From: Adiantum capillus-veneris
Taxonomy: Eukaryota; Streptophyta; Polypodiopsida; Polypodiales; Pteridaceae
Length of the DNA: 64,000 bases
Direction: 5' to 3'
Assembly (NCBI GenBank): GCA_014529385.2
Contig: CM043961.1
Coordinates: 12,930,978-12,994,977 of the forward strand
Translations under genes and position numbers: made by a program
Shown here: piece after piece, positions 42,137 to 55,100 of the stretch
Position numbering within the stretch: position 1 is the first letter of the stretch
Layout of the letters: each line of letters begins with the position of its first letter
Notes under the pieces: model-generated
The model's input: the letters and a program-made list of their open reading frames with translations, nothing else
What the model was told of the DNA's origin: nothing
Database searches by the model: none

Positions 42137-45100
42137 CTATGGGACCAAATTTACATGTGATGTAGTATGTGTATGGCTGATGAGTGACTCTCGATGCTCC
42201 AAAATTGTAGTGATGAGAGTCGCAATGGAGAGCCCACACTTTGGCTGGGAGAGGAAAGTGTGTAGGTCTAAGTTATGGCTGAAAATGTGAGAGAAGCAAG
42301 TTCGGATGTGATCAAAAGTTGAGCACTCTAGTAGTGTGTGGTACTCAGACTCTCGAACTTGCAGTGAGCATAATGTGCACAATCGATTTGACTCTTCTCC
42401 ATTGCCCCAACGCCCTATCTCGCATCGAAGGAAATGGGAGCTAAGCCGAATTGCTGCGATAGTGCGTATCGCGGACAAGGGAATAGGCTCAAGCATGTAA
42501 GTGTGAGTACGGTTTCCTCTCTCAGCGAAGAACATGGTTTTGTAGTTGGGGGCAATATAGGTGGTGTAATGTATGAAGCGTGACCCACCGGATTTCTCCC
42601 AAGCCGTAATACATTGGCGTTGTAGAAAAGCTTCATTCACTTGAGAGTCAATTGAAGCATCATGTAGCAAGTGTAATGCATCCCATCTCCCAAACCACTT
42701 CTTTATGTCTTGCATCCATCCCATGCTCAAGATCTTGCTTTTATGCGTCTTTTGAACTTTTTTGCTTGCTTCCCATGCAATTGTAGGAAGTCGATGTGAG
42801 GGGTTTTGACGCATCTTTATCATGTACTCCACAACCCTTTCCATGCCCATAACCTCAATTGGAAGAGATCCCGACTCAAGAAGTAGGAGCATATATGGTG
42901 TTTGTGTCTTGACTTGGAGAAAGTTTGTAAGAAAACTCTTTTGGACATTCTCAAACTCTTTCCAAGTAGACTTTGAGATGCTCCCGCCCCACACTTCAAC
43001 TCCATAAAGAAGAACCGGTGTCACCAATGCATCAAAAAGATACTTCTTGAGAACCCAACACTTGATGTTTCCCGCATTACACATGTTCTCAAATGCATAA
43101 TATGCTCTCTTTCCCGCTTCCAAACGACGCATAGCACATTCATGCCACTTGTGATTGGATGGAACCTCAAGGCCAAGGTACTTAAAGCTCTCAACAACTT
43201 CAAGTGTCTCGTTGTTGTACACAATGCATGGCTTCTCCTTATGGTTGGTTTTCACAAGCATAACCTTTGTTTTGGATTCATTTACAATCAGCCCACTATG
43301 CAAGCAAAAGTTCTCAAGGACAACCATAAGCTTTTGTGCATCTTCTAAAGTGTGTGCTAGAAGCACTACATCATCCGCATACAACAAAAGCATAATTACC
43401 GCATTGCAAATAGTGACCTCTTCAATGCCTTCTTCTTGCATAAAGTCAAGTACCATTTGTTCCAATTGATCGATGCATAGACCAAAGAGAGTTGGTGACA
43501 ATGGACATCCTTGTTTAACCCCAATAGTGCTTACAAATTTTTTTGAAATTTCTCTTCCCATGCGCAATTGACAAATCACCTTCTCATAGATTCGAGAAAC
43601 CGCAAGCATAAACTCACTTGGCACTTGGAGTTCTTCCATCCTTCTCCACAAATTGTTACGTGGAATCATATCAAAGGCTTTCTTAAAGTCCACAAAACAA
43701 CAATACAATCGCTTGCCTTTCAACCGACTTTCCTCCATGAGAACACGAAGAGTGACAAGATGATCAATGGTGCTATGGCATCGACGAAAACCCGCTTGTC
43801 CCTTTGCACGCTTGTCATTCTCTTCAGTCCAATCACTCAATTTCATCTCCATTATGCACCCAAACAACTTTGCCATAAGAGACCCAATCATTATAGTCCG
43901 GTAGTTGCTTACATTCTTTACATCCCCTCCTTTATGCAAAGGCTTAACCCAATTAGTACTCCAATCATAAGGCATACCATGTTGAAGTGAAAGGTTGAAC
44001 ATATCACACATCCACTCATGGGTAAAATCTCCCGTCCATTTGATCATCTCCGGCTTGATACCTTGAAGATCTCCCGCTTTGCGAGTGGCCAACTTTTCAA
44101 GCCCACCGCATACATCCTCAATAGTAAAAAAAGACGGCATACATGGGAGTGAACCATAAAATGGCATTTTTTCAGTATTTTCTTGCTCATATAATTGCCT
44201 ACAATGTGTGTACATATCCACTAAACTCAAGTTACCAAAATTCTCAACCCGCTTGCCTCTCAAGTTTCTCCAAAATCTTCCACATGCATGTGCCTTTTCT
44301 TGGACTTGAAATTCTTGTTGCTTTACTTCCTATCTTCTTCTCTTCTTTTGAATCAATGCCTTGTATGTATGCAAATGACTTTGATAGTTTTCTTTGTCCA
44401 TAGTTGCATCAAGCTTTATCAAGGACTTTCGAGCATCTTGACATTCTTTATCAAACCACCTTTTGCGTGATCTATCTTTGTTGATACCATGGAGATGTTT
44501 TATGGCAAAGCATTCTTCCGCACAAGAACAAATAGCTTTCTTGAAAGCTTCCCATTTAGTTTCCAATGGTGCATCACATTGAAGCTTTGTCATCCATAAT
44601 TTTTGCTCAACCATTTCAATGTACATTGGTGCCCATTTGAAATCCATACATAGTGATAACTTCTCTTTCCTTTGGTTGAGATTATCATGCTTAGTTGCTT
44701 CTCCACATGAAAGGTCAATACATAGGGTGCAATGGTCGGATTTCGGGGTCCATTGACCAAACATAAAACTCTTTATGCGATACACGATGGCTTCAGAGAG
44801 TAGCATATAGTCAATCACACTATCCCCATTATGTCTCCTACATGTAAATCCATTGGTTCCACTCCACAAAGATACACCATTGGCAATGAGCATACCCGTG
44901 CTATTACACATGTGTAAAAGTAACTTTCCATAGTGATCCGGCTCTTTCTCATCCATTGAAGTACGATCATACAAGTGAACTTCCTCCAACTCCCTTGAAA
45001 TGTATGGCATATCAAATTGTTGAGTATCATGTTGCAATGTTTTTGTGCGAGCATTCATATCCCCAAATACAATAACATCACCTTCACCTTTGAAATAAGC

Positions 45101-45528
45101 AATGTCCTCTTCCAAATCAGAAAATGGTTGATCTCTATCCATGCAAGCATAAAAGGGAGAATCGTGATGAGAAATGTAGCAACCGGCTACAAAAATGGGT
45201 GCTCTTTTTGTGTCATAATTTTCAGCCATACATAACGTTTGTACTTGTCATCTTTCACAATTGATACAAAATCTTCCAATCCTTTCTTAACCATACATGC
45301 TAACCCTCCTTGTCCTCTTCGTTGCTTGAGATTCTTTGACCACATCAATGAATGTACATTGTAATCCTCCAAGCCGTTAATCCTTTGTGTATCATGCTCC
45401 CAAGTTTCAACAAGAAGTACAACATCGGCTTTGCTTGTTAGTTCATCAATGCCAACCCCCGCATTCCATGGGTATCCATTACAATTCCAAAAGCATATTT
45501 TCAATTGTAACTCGGTCTCATAGGTCAC
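42137..45528 (-). pseudogene. LINE ORF2: endonuclease, reverse transcriptase, zinc-binding C-terminus
   Basis: ATG at 45528. The endonuclease (EEP fold) starts ICFWNCNGYPWNAGV with VLLVETWE, then GDMNAR near 45050, DYMLLSE and WTPKSDHC near 44750. The RT spans about 44000-43200: QAGFRRCHSTIDHL, CCFVDFKKAFDMIPRNNL, GVKQGCPLSPTLFGLCIDQL and catalytic LLLYADDVVLLAH (near 43380). The C-terminus has CTLCSLQVRESEYHTLLEC (zf-RVT pattern). Two defects: a one-base frame change at about 45190-45230 inside the endonuclease, and a TAG at 44330 (KKRRR-stop-EVKQQ) in the same frame as the RT. Otherwise intact over 1,100 codons. Confidence 0.93.
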
Positions 45529-45534
45529 GCATCC

Positions 45535-46485
45535 CTATTTGCTTGAGAGACTTGCCTCCTCCTTGGGCACATTTTCTTCATGAGAGATCTCCTTGTTTTT
45601 ATTATTCTTTTCCTCATATACCTTGCGACGCATATTTTGTTGCTTAATAGTGCGATCTTCACATACAAAACATTTTGTATCCCCCAAATAGATCCAAATA
45701 TTATCAAGGATAATCTTTCGCTTGGCCTTATCCGGCATGGTGCATACAATTGGCCGTTCTCCCGAGCGAGGAGCTCCTTGCTTCCCCACTCTATGTGCTC
45801 CATAGACCATAACTCCGGACATGCCAAAGTGGGTTTTGAATAAATCTTCAATAACAATGGCAAGAGAAGGAGGTGTCTCTAACTTCTCTTCGGGAATTCC
45901 ACGAATAACAATGTTCTTGGAACGTCGCTCTCGTTTCTTCAACTCTTCCACATCCACATTCTCAACATTCTTTGTTTGAACCATAGCTTGCATGAGTGAG
46001 GAATTAGAAACCACATTGCTACCACATACATCAGCCCAAGACTTGTTTGTGCATACATTTTTCATGTCGCATACATCCCGGCTCATAGTGTCAAATTTCT
46101 CCTCTTTCAATACATGGTCGTGCTCTACTTTGCTCATCCGCTCCTTCAAAGCATTCAAGTCCACAAGAGAGCGTTTACATTCCTTGACTTCCTCTTCAAG
46201 TTGCATCAAACGTGTTGTTTGCATCTCAAGTGTCCTCTTGAGATTCTCATTCTCAACCACAAGTACCCTTAGTGTGCCATTCTCCATTGCAAGTGCTCGT
46301 AAGTATTCGCCTTGTTTGTTTACGGTCTCTTGCAATGATACCAAGTACTCCATGATCATGGTTTCCGATGTCGTTGGTTGGGTGTTTGTGTTGCTATCTC
46401 CACACTTAGGAGATTTTGGATCATTTCCCACAATGGTTGTGGACCTTGTTGAAGAAGAAGAACCCTTGCGAGTGCCGGAAGACAT
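45535..46485 (-). CDS. LINE ORF1 protein with coiled coil and RRM-like domain
   Basis: 316-residue open frame ending 6 bp before the ORF2 ATG. A Ser/Thr-rich start is followed by a long coiled coil (residues about 45-130: heptads in ENENLKRTLEMQTTRLMQLE and on). From residue about 188 (RERRSKNIVIRGIPEEKLET) comes an RRM-like domain with GAHRVGK and KAKRKIILDNIW, then a basic C-terminal helix. This architecture matches L1-type ORF1 proteins, which trimerise and chaperone LINE RNA. No stop interrupts it. Confidence 0.85.
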   Translation of the reverse strand: MSSGTRKGSSSSTRSTTIVGNDPKSPKCGDSNTNTQPTTSETMIMEYLVSLQETVNKQGEYLRALAMENGTLRVLVVENENLKRTLEMQTTRLMQLEEEVKECKRSLVDLNALKERMSKVEHDHVLKEEKFDTMSRDVCDMKNVCTNKSWADVCGSNVVSNSSLMQAMVQTKNVENVDVEELKKRERRSKNIVIRGIPEEKLETPPSLAIVIEDLFKTHFGMSGVMVYGAHRVGKQGAPRSGERPIVCTMPDKAKRKIILDNIWIYLGDTKCFVCEDRTIKQQNMRRKVYEEKNNKNKEISHEENVPKEEASLSSK

Positions 46486-46740
46486 TGTATGTAAAATAGG
46501 AGATGAGAATCAATTTTGTTGAACCTATTCACTTCGGAAATGCTGCTACAGAAACGCCTTCCATAACTCTGAAAATTTCTGTCTTTACATCAATGCGTAG
46601 AGGACTTCGTGCTCTTCGATTGAGGCTATAGATCACCCAAATCGAAGTTCGGATGAAGAAGTTATGATCAAAAGAGTGGACTGCTGTCTACTAGGTCAAG
46701 AAACGGCTGCGTTTTTTGAGAGAGAGAGCTTTCAAACAGA

Positions 46741-46760
46741 GCAGGAGGTCTCTCTCTTGT

Positions 46761-46833
<73 letters not shown>

Positions 46834-48170
46834 GCAAATGCCATCTCTGACCATCATGGCTACATTGTGGATACTAAAAAGCATCTTCATGATGAGATTG
46901 TTTTATCGAATACCAAACATCGTGCTTGGAATTTTTTTGCTCTACGTGTATATCAAATGTGGTGTACTTTTGAATGCACAAAAAGTTCGTGGAATGCAGC
47001 AATTGTCAAACAAAGGGCAGCCTAGGGAGGTCTAGGAAGCGCCATGGACATAAGCAAACGGCTTCATGATGGAATTGTTCATTAGAGGCTCTTGGGAAAA
47101 TAATATTGTGCTTGAAATTTTTGCTTGAACTGTAGGTCAATTGTGGTATAATTTTAAACGCACACGAAGATTTTGAATGTAGCAATTGTCGAATATGCCT
47201 AGCATAGGTAGGACTAGGGAGTGGTGGGCTACTTACAACAACAAATGTAGAGTGAGGGTTTCTTTCCATATGCATTCACCTATGCTTGTATCTTAAAGGC
47301 ATGGGGCATTATACAAGAATGGTAAAATGGCAACATTTTTTACCAGATGCAATTCTCTATGCTTGTATCTTGAATACATGGGGCAACGACTGTGTACATT
47401 GTTGCAAAAAATTCATGATGAGATTTTTAGCTAGCAGCTCTTGCAATGTTGTGGTCATCAGGTATGTCAAATATGGTATACTATTGAAATCACAAATAGT
47501 TCTTTGCCGGCTTCCTATCTTAGATGTCATCTCTTGGAATGCAATGGTTGTTGGATATGCCCAAAAGGGATAGTACTAGCAAGCAGGGAGTAAGTTTTTT
47601 AAGCTAATACAGAGTCAACACTTCTCTTTAGATGCACTCACTATGCTTGCATCTTGAATTCATAGGACATTATGAAGGCAGTTGGCATTGTAAATAGCTT
47701 CATGATAAGATTGTTGATCGTAGGTCTTGGAAAGAAAAAATATTGCTGATTTTTTTCTTGCTTGACATGCATGTCGATTGTGGTGTGCTCCTAAACACAC
47801 AAAAAAATATTGGAAATGGGAAGGGCAAGGAAGCTCTAGGTTGTCAATCTCTAGATTCTCTCAACTATTTTGCATCTTGAAATCGTGGGGCGATGGCTAT
47901 GTACATAAGAAATTCATGATGAGATCTTCAGCCAGGGGTCTTGCAATGTTGTGGTTGTCATGTATGTCAAATATGGTATGTTGTTGACAGCACAATGAGA
48001 TCCTTTTGAGCTTCCTTGGTCTATTGGAATGCAATGGTTGGATGATATGCCAAAAGAGAAAGGACTAGCAAGCAAGCAGTGGGTTGTTTAAGCCAATACA
48101 GAGTGAATGTTACTCTTTAGACGCAGTCACCTATGCTTGCATCCTCAAGGCATAGGACATTATGCAAGTA
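46741..48170 (+). pseudogene. Decayed PPR gene (PLS-type repeats)
   Basis: A (GA)n tract at about 46765-46828 is followed by several PPR-like blocks in changing frames: KKHLHDEIV, VYIKCGVLLNAQKV, LQQQM.SEGFFPYAFTYACI, ACILNTWGND, VKYGILLKSQIVL, and the typical PPR end DVISWNAMVVGYAQKG at about 47525-47570. A second weaker round follows to 48.17 kb. Stops are frequent. It is a dead copy of a PPR gene. The LINE at 42.1-46.7 kb lies between it and relic A. Confidence 0.7.
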
Positions 48171-48240
48171 GTTGAAGTGCCTGTATGTTTCACCCTGTCT
48201 TGCTCATGAGAGTCACCAGGTTCCACTCCCTACTTCCAAG

Positions 48241-48242
<2 letters not shown>

Positions 48243-48306
<64 letters not shown>
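48243..48306 (+). repeat. (TC)n microsatellite at the LINE truncation point
   Basis: About 32 TC units immediately upstream of the 5'-truncated LINE copy. Confidence 0.9.
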
Positions 48307-48309
<3 letters not shown>

Positions 48310-48597
48310 TTATGCCCTCGTCAAGTGCGAGAGAGTGAGTACCACACACTACTTGAGTGCTCAGCTTTTGACCACATTAGGTCCTCTTTTCCCCATATAT
48401 TCAGCCATGAGCTCTCCCTACATACCTTCCTCTCCCAACCGCGATGTGGACTCTCTATTGCGACGCTCATTTCAGCCATTTTTGAGCATCGAGAGTCACT
48501 TATGAACTCCACTCACACCACGTGACATGTTCATTTGGTCCCATAGGTCATATTTGACCTCCCAGGACGATAATAGAACTATCTATCTATCTATCTA

Positions 48598-48604
<7 letters not shown>
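48307..48604 (+). mobile_element. 5'-truncated copy of the same LINE
   Basis: The sequence from VRESEYHTLLECSAFDHIR to the end of ORF2 and through CATAGGTCATATTTGACCTC and GACGATAATAGAA matches the 3' end of the full LINE at 42.1 kb, followed by (ATCT)n at about 48583-48604. It is about 270 bp long on the opposite strand. Truncation at the 5' side and the same tail are marks of target-primed reverse transcription. Confidence 0.9.
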
Positions 48605-48668
<64 letters not shown>

Positions 48669-48802
48669 CATGCAGAGAGAGCATTGTGGCAAGGAAGCGT
48701 TGTCTTCACTAGATGCAAAGGAATGGCCTTCCCTAGAGATAACGCTTCCTTGCCACAATGCTCTCTTTGCATGTATGAGAGAGAGAGAGAGAGAGAGAGA
48801 GC
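48604..48802. repeat. Foldback with microsatellite arms
   Basis: (TC)n at 48604-48665, then ATACATGCAGAGAGAGCATT...GGAAGCGTT to 48701. After a 39-nt loop come AACGCTTCCTTGCCACAATG (48741-48760), CTCTCTTTGCATGTAT and (GA)n to 48802. Arms of at least 44 bp differ at one position (CTCTGCAT/CTTTGCAT). It is a strong hairpin. Confidence 0.9.
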
Positions 48803-49180
48803 AGTGTGGCAAGGAAGCTTTACATTGTTTTCAGCAGATGCAAAGGAATGGCCTTCCTTCAAATTTGACAAGGAAGCTCTACGCTGTTTTCGAATCTGTT
48901 TTTGGCAGATTTGAAGGAATGGCTGAGTCTTCAAATGTTTTCATCTATGCTTGGATGTATGGAAGCCATTCACGTAGGTGAGAGAATTCATGACATGACG
49001 AGGGGTTGTTGGAGAAACATAATGTGCTTGACAATGTGTTGGTTGATCTGTATGCGAAATCTATTTACTCTATTACACAGAGCCATATTCAAAGAAGCTG
49101 ACATGGTTGCAAATAAAAAGAAAGTGGGGAAGTTGCAAGAGGGAGAGGGTCATCACCGTGAGCTAGGGTTGCTAACAAAT
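48670..49180 (+). pseudogene. PPR-gene relic B, duplicate of relic A
   Basis: Matches 41482-41970 over about 450 bp, including QCGKEALHCFQQMQRNGLPS, ESSNVFIYAWMYGSH and the end GGGAAGTTGCAAGAGGGAGA. The match stops near 49170. Its start is folded into the inverted repeat described above. It is not translatable as one protein. Confidence 0.65.
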
Positions 49181-49707
49181 GGTTTAAAATTCTGTTACCA
49201 ATTACATTGTCTGCCTACAACTACATATGCTTTTAAATTGTATATGAGAATGCAATTACTGTGCCAATGTTGTTTGATTTTGCAGTTGATTGAACAAGGC
49301 TAAGGACATTCATCTCAAATGCTCTTCCACCTCGACGAACGATCTTCAACTCAATAGCTTCCGAGGACGGAATCTACATCAGGAAGGGGGACATGTTAAC
49401 CCTCATGGCTCATGGACACCCTATCACCTACGACGGACGTTGTATTATTTACTTGGTAGAGTCAGGTACCGGGCTTGTCGGTCCAATAGGAAAAGGGTAA
49501 GAGTGATCGCCGATGAGAGGCGCACTCTAACTAGAACATTCAAGGGATTAGTTGGCTAAGCATGGGTGCCCAAGTGTGAATGGGGTGAGCTCATATAGAA
49601 GTCAACTAAACCTAAAATTCACTCATTCTCTCATTTGTGCAATTGAAGAGTGCTCTTGCTCCATCTCCATCTTTTTCTTCTTCATCTCTTTGTGTGTGTG
49701 TAAATGC

Positions 49708-49741
<34 letters not shown>

Positions 49742-50971
49742 GAGAGAGTGCGATCGAGCATTGCGGCGGCACAACGGCAGCGAGGCGGTTGAGTGCAGCA
49801 TAGCGGCTCTCCCTCTTTTTCGCGGCGAGGAATCCTCCAGAACAGCAAGCGTAGAGCGGTGAGTGACACACCATCGTCATCTTTGAGCTTACTAGTTTAG
49901 GCTTGTTGTGTGCTTGGAGCTATTTGTGGCTCGCACATAGTGTATCGGCAAGTTCTTTGCATTGACACGTACGACATACGCGCACACCAAGGCTAGCATC
50001 ATTGGTAATAAGTGCTACACCGCCTCGTAAAAGACCCTATAGCAAACCCTTCTATAGAGACGTCCACCCAATGAGATGTCGCTGCAATTGGCCTATGATA
50101 GAGACATGATAGGGTTTGGAGATCTTCTATCTAGGCAACGCGCATAAGCATAGCCCCAAGTCCCAATTGGATCCTTGTAGTTCTAGAATTTAAAACGTTT
50201 AATATTGAATTTTCAAATCTTAGGGTTGGAGTGCAAATGTTGATATGGCTTCGAACTTCAAGATTGAAGTAATTTGGAGCCTTGATCCCACTCTTGCAAA
50301 ATCTTGGCCTCCCCAAAGGGGTAATAAAGATTTTGTTATGTCTTCCCTTTCTGTTAATGAAAAATGGGGAGGTTATTTAAAAAACATATGTTTCATTCTT
50401 TGAAATTGACAAGTTTTTGATTGGTACATGTAGTGATCGTTTATTTCATTGGTTGGATGGATAGAAATTCTAAGAAGAAGCAATGAAGAGATTTATTTTC
50501 GTGAATAAGATCTTGAAGATATCCTTAGGAGAAGGAATAAGCATTGCAAGCTACACAAGAAAGAGTAGTCTGGAGGTGCGACCCCTTTTGATTTTTTTTT
50601 TGAGAACCTTGCAAAGGATATGCCACGGTTGTTTGTAACTTTCTATGATTAATACAATTGAAGCTCATCTAAGCTTAAAACAGATGAAGATATCTATATA
50701 CTAGTGACACCTATTGGCAGGCTTTAAAAAAAAATCATTAGTAAGAAGATCCCCCCAAAAAAAACCCAAACCCCCAACCCCCCCCCCCCCCCCCCCCCCC
50801 CCCCATTTCCACACAATAGCAACCATAAAGCAAGAAACAAGAAATACCTCTATCAACTACTGCATAATTAAGGCTCATGAAACTCTCTACTCTTGCCCCT
50901 AGACCAACAGAGATGGGTGGAGGGGAGGCCTTCGTGTAGAGATACGGAGATGGAGGTGGGGGGCAAGGTTC

Positions 50972-51013
<42 letters not shown>

Positions 51014-51507
51014 TTTGGGGGAGATGACTAGCATGGCATACATGACTACTTTTGGGTAGGTTGTGGCAACAATCACAGGGAGGAGGACCACGGAAAGTTG
51101 AAAATTGCGAGCTTAAAAAATAGTATATACATAGAGAAGTGGAGGTAACTTGTTAGCGTGAACTTCCTATTGCTTGAAAAAAAAAAATTAATGGCCAACT
51201 CATTCTATTAAAGTGTGAAACTTAGCCAATATCGACTATTACGGGAGGATTTAACATTTGCGAGTTTTTCATTTCAAGTTTTTTTGACAATTTTAGCAAT
51301 GTTTAGAGTTTTTTTAACCAAATATGTGTCATAGCATAAAGTATCTATTTAATGTAATTTCAATCATCATAAGACTCCATATATGTGTGGTTGACAGAGA
51401 GAAAAAGTATAAATTTTAGAGAGAGAAAGTAAATCCTTGAGAGAGAGAGAGAGAGTGACTTCTCATCTAGAGAGAGAAAGTAAAATCATAGAGTTGTATA
51501 TCACTAC

Positions 51508-51572
<65 letters not shown>

Positions 51573-52143
51573 GAGGGCATAACGACGTGAAAATGTAAAC
51601 AAATAAAATCACCATTTCACAACTCATGCCATTAGAGTCAAATATGCTCGCAGCGCATGTGATCAGAGTCAAATAATCCACAGCATATAAACATGCGATA
51701 AAGTAAAAAATCATGCAAAATAGAGACACCACTATTTTCAGAGTTAAATAATCCACAACATATATAAATGTGATGAAGTCAAAAATCATGCCAGATAGAG
51801 ACAATACTATTTTTCCCAAGCTTGAGCTTTTTGAAACAACGTAAGTTTGAGGATGTAAGTACATTTGCTAAACTACCACAGGATAAGATCAAAATCAGAG
51901 TACAAAAAAGGATAGTCGCCATAGATGTAATGGTCACTCTAAAAGGCAAGTAATTTTCTCCCAAATAGCTTGCAAGTTGCTTCATGTCTTTTGCTTGAAA
52001 TTTGAAATCCTTTGCTGCATAAACAATGTTTTTCAAGATAAATAATCACAAGTGTAATAAACCAAAATAAATACAGAAAAACACTTTCATATCATAGATC
52101 AATATTCTAGTTGAGTGAAAGATGCATACCAAACCAGCTGTAA
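49181..52143. other. Gene-poor region with simple repeats
   Basis: 49330-49500 has a frame (TIFNSIASEDGIYIRKGDML, HPITYDGRCIIYLVESGTGL) that looks like a protein fragment of unknown family, broken by stops. (GA)n at 49710-49746, a C-run at about 50778-50804, (GA)n at 50974-51009 and 51511-51568. 49900-50700 and 51580-52140 show no recognisable gene. 51800-52140 may include the 3' flank of the MULE-like gene on the minus strand. Confidence 0.5.
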
Positions 52144-55100
52144 TTAAATGGAGGGAGAAATCCTCCTTGGTTGTCCAAGAATAAAAGCGATGTCCATTGG
52201 TGAGAGGGTTGGCTGATGAATAATCATGTACTCCGTAGGTTCAAGTCCGAGCACTTTTGTGTACACATAGTACATATGTTTGCAGGCCAAAAAGGATTTG
52301 TTGGTATTCTCTCGCTTTTGAAAATCCGGACACGTGCATGTTGGACTTTGTTTTATATGAATCTCATAACTATTTTCAGTGAGAACTCGGAAAATTACAT
52401 GCTCTTGAGACCTTTTCACTTCATCCAAAAATATAATTGTCATACTATTACATACTTCCAATTTCTTCATGGACTCTTTAGAGATTCCATGCCTCCACTT
52501 TTTCTTCCTCGAGCTGCCACCACCTTCTTTGCAGTCGCCAGCAAGAGGTTGTGTATTTACCATTGAATTCTCTGTCCGAAATCCACTCTGATGCAGCGCG
52601 GAAAGTTCCTGTGTGGAGATATCTGTCCCTCTTGCTATTGGCCAAACACTTGGAGCAGGAGGTAAATCTTTGACTTGTCTTTTGATTGATTGAGTATGCA
52701 AAATATCATGATTACAAAACCATAACCATTGCTCAATTGTTTTACCCTTGAACATTCTTTCATACCATATACATGGAGAAACAAGACCAATTGAGCGACT
52801 ATGCAAGATATAGTCACATTTTTTTCTCCCTACTATTCCAAAACACTTTCTTTGACTTTGAATGGGCATTCTTCTAAGGGCCCAGTGAGTGCGTGGCACA
52901 TCACTCTCAAACACATTGTTTCTTTGAGATGACAAAGGTGTGGTTGTTTCCTTTTGAGATCCAATATCATCATCACTGTCACTAATTTGCAGCGGAATGT
53001 TAGAAATACCTGGTCCTTGGGTATCAAACTTGATTTTTTGGGTCGACCGCGATGGTTTCGTTGCTTAGATTCCATGACATATTCCGGCCGATGGGAGCTA
53101 CTTGTTCTTGTTCTGCCCCTCTTTTTGCTTTGTACTATTTCTTTGTCTCTATGCAAAATTGGCTGCACATACATGGGAGTCCCTGCAACAGCCTCGTGTA
53201 ATAGATGGGCCACGTTGGTTGGAGTTGGAGTTTGCTGAGATTCAACTCGAGAAAGCAAGGTCTCCATTGTGGGACCCGTTCCTATATAACGCCCAGTAGT
53301 ATATCCCAAACACTTTGCACATTGAATATATGAGTTTATAACATGTGTTACACATGCATCATACAAGGATATTTTTCTCTTTCCACCTTCACCCGCTAAC
53401 CAACTGGCATGTACACTTTCTGATAAATTAACATTGGGAATTTGTGCCCGCTCCCACGGACTTAGACCACCCTATGAAATTCAAAAAAACATGGATTAAA
53501 ATTTATAAATTTCATGTATGAAAATCTTATAAATTTTATTTAAAAAATTGTCATAAAGGTACTTACATCTGTTCCAATTTCTCCCCAGTGTGAAATTCGT
53601 TGCTCCCACCATTTAAACCATCTGCTCACTCTTGTGATGCTCTCTGTAGATAGATGCTGTCTCCACCATTTTTGAATTGAAAGTGCCTTTTGAGATGCAA
53701 CCACAATGGTCTTACAAGCTCTCCATTCCTCACACATATCAATGTGTTGATTTGCTAGATGTTGAGGTATCCACTTTTTAGCATATTTGTGGAGACTCTT
53801 CTCCCAATGAAATAGGCATGACCGTTCATGTCCCTCCATGATATTATCTGACCTGCCATTGAAGACTGTTCGAATAGCATTCCAATTTGCACCAGCCTCA
53901 TCAGACATAAAACCTGCAAAGTCAGCTGCACCATGTCCATACTTTTCCATTGTTGAATTAAGGTTCTCCCAAAAAATAACTTGAGTCTTTGCATCCTCCT
54001 CTTTAGTTTCACATATAGCAATTATTTGTAGTGATCATATGCTGCAAGATATTCAACATATACATTTTCACACATCTTCTTTTATTTAATGATAAAAAAA
54101 CACGAGATATTTAAATACTTAAAGATTACCTTGGATCATAAACTGAGCATGACATTGTTGCCCATCCATCTATTCTATGGGTAAAATCAAAATGTACCCA
54201 CGCATTTCTCAAGTCACCAGTTTCAGTTATTTTCATCCGATTTACTAGATCAATCCCAGAACCTGGTTCTTTAGTGGACATTTTAAATAGGAAGCACTTG
54301 TCATCCTCTTCACCCTGTCTAGGAAATCTACTCCCATGGAAAAAAGGAAACGTGCACTTTTTTTGAAGCAATAAAATATTATCATATCCATCCCCAATAA
54401 CAACACCTTGACTCTTCCTCTCCTTTGAAACAATTGAAGAAAACCTACATGATGCATCACAAGAAAGCTAAATTTATAATAGTTAAAAAATTAATAAATT
54501 CAAGGAACAAAATTGAGTTTCTCTTACCCTTTGGTTTGAACCAGTGGCATCATTTCTTCCAAAAAATCATTGAATTGTACATCGGATGTAACTTCAGCTT
54601 CCTCACCAATCAAGGAGTGAAGCACAAGTTGTTGAGCCACCAACATTTGAATTTTTCTTGGGCCACCCTTTTCTATTTTTAGTACTGCACCTACCAGTTT
54701 TTGCACTCTTGAAATAGCAGCCCTAGAGGTTCCTGCCTTAACATTATGACAATGTTTACGAACATGTATTGCTAGTCGCGACATTGTACCATCTCTAGGC
54801 AAAACATAATAGATTTTGCAGGGACAAGCAGCAACACAAGTAACAACCTTCTGACAATAATGACAAGTTATTGTTGTATTCTCTTCCATTGCAAGGTAGT
54901 CCTTTTTGACCTGTCTGTCCAAATATCCATGAAAATCTCTACTATTAAATTCTTGTTCCTTAATATAACGAGGACACATTGAATAATTGCACTGCATGCA
55001 TCCCAAACAGTGGCTTAGACAAATTGTGCATGCTATTGCCATGGTTGTCACAGATGGGCGAGTCCACAAGTGACCATCAAAGCGTTGTTCCATCCCTGTC

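Larger units (their letters stand above)
42073..46740 (-). mobile_element. Nearly complete LINE with ORF1 and ORF2 and an (ATCT)n tail
   Basis: Read on the minus strand: 5' leader about 46740-46486, ORF1 46485-45535, ORF2 45528-42137, a short 3' UTR ending ...GACGATAATAAAAT, then an (ATCT)n tail (GATA repeats at about 42077-42104 on the plus strand). A second, truncated copy at 48.3-48.6 kb ends at the same base and has the same tail, which confirms the 3' end. No A-tail is present. ORF1 is of the coiled-coil/RRM kind rather than the DUF4283/CCHC kind. Confidence 0.93.

Noticed and set aside
50778-50804. G-quadruplex regulatory element
   Set aside because: A plain homopolymer C run without neighbouring gene; no further evidence of function.
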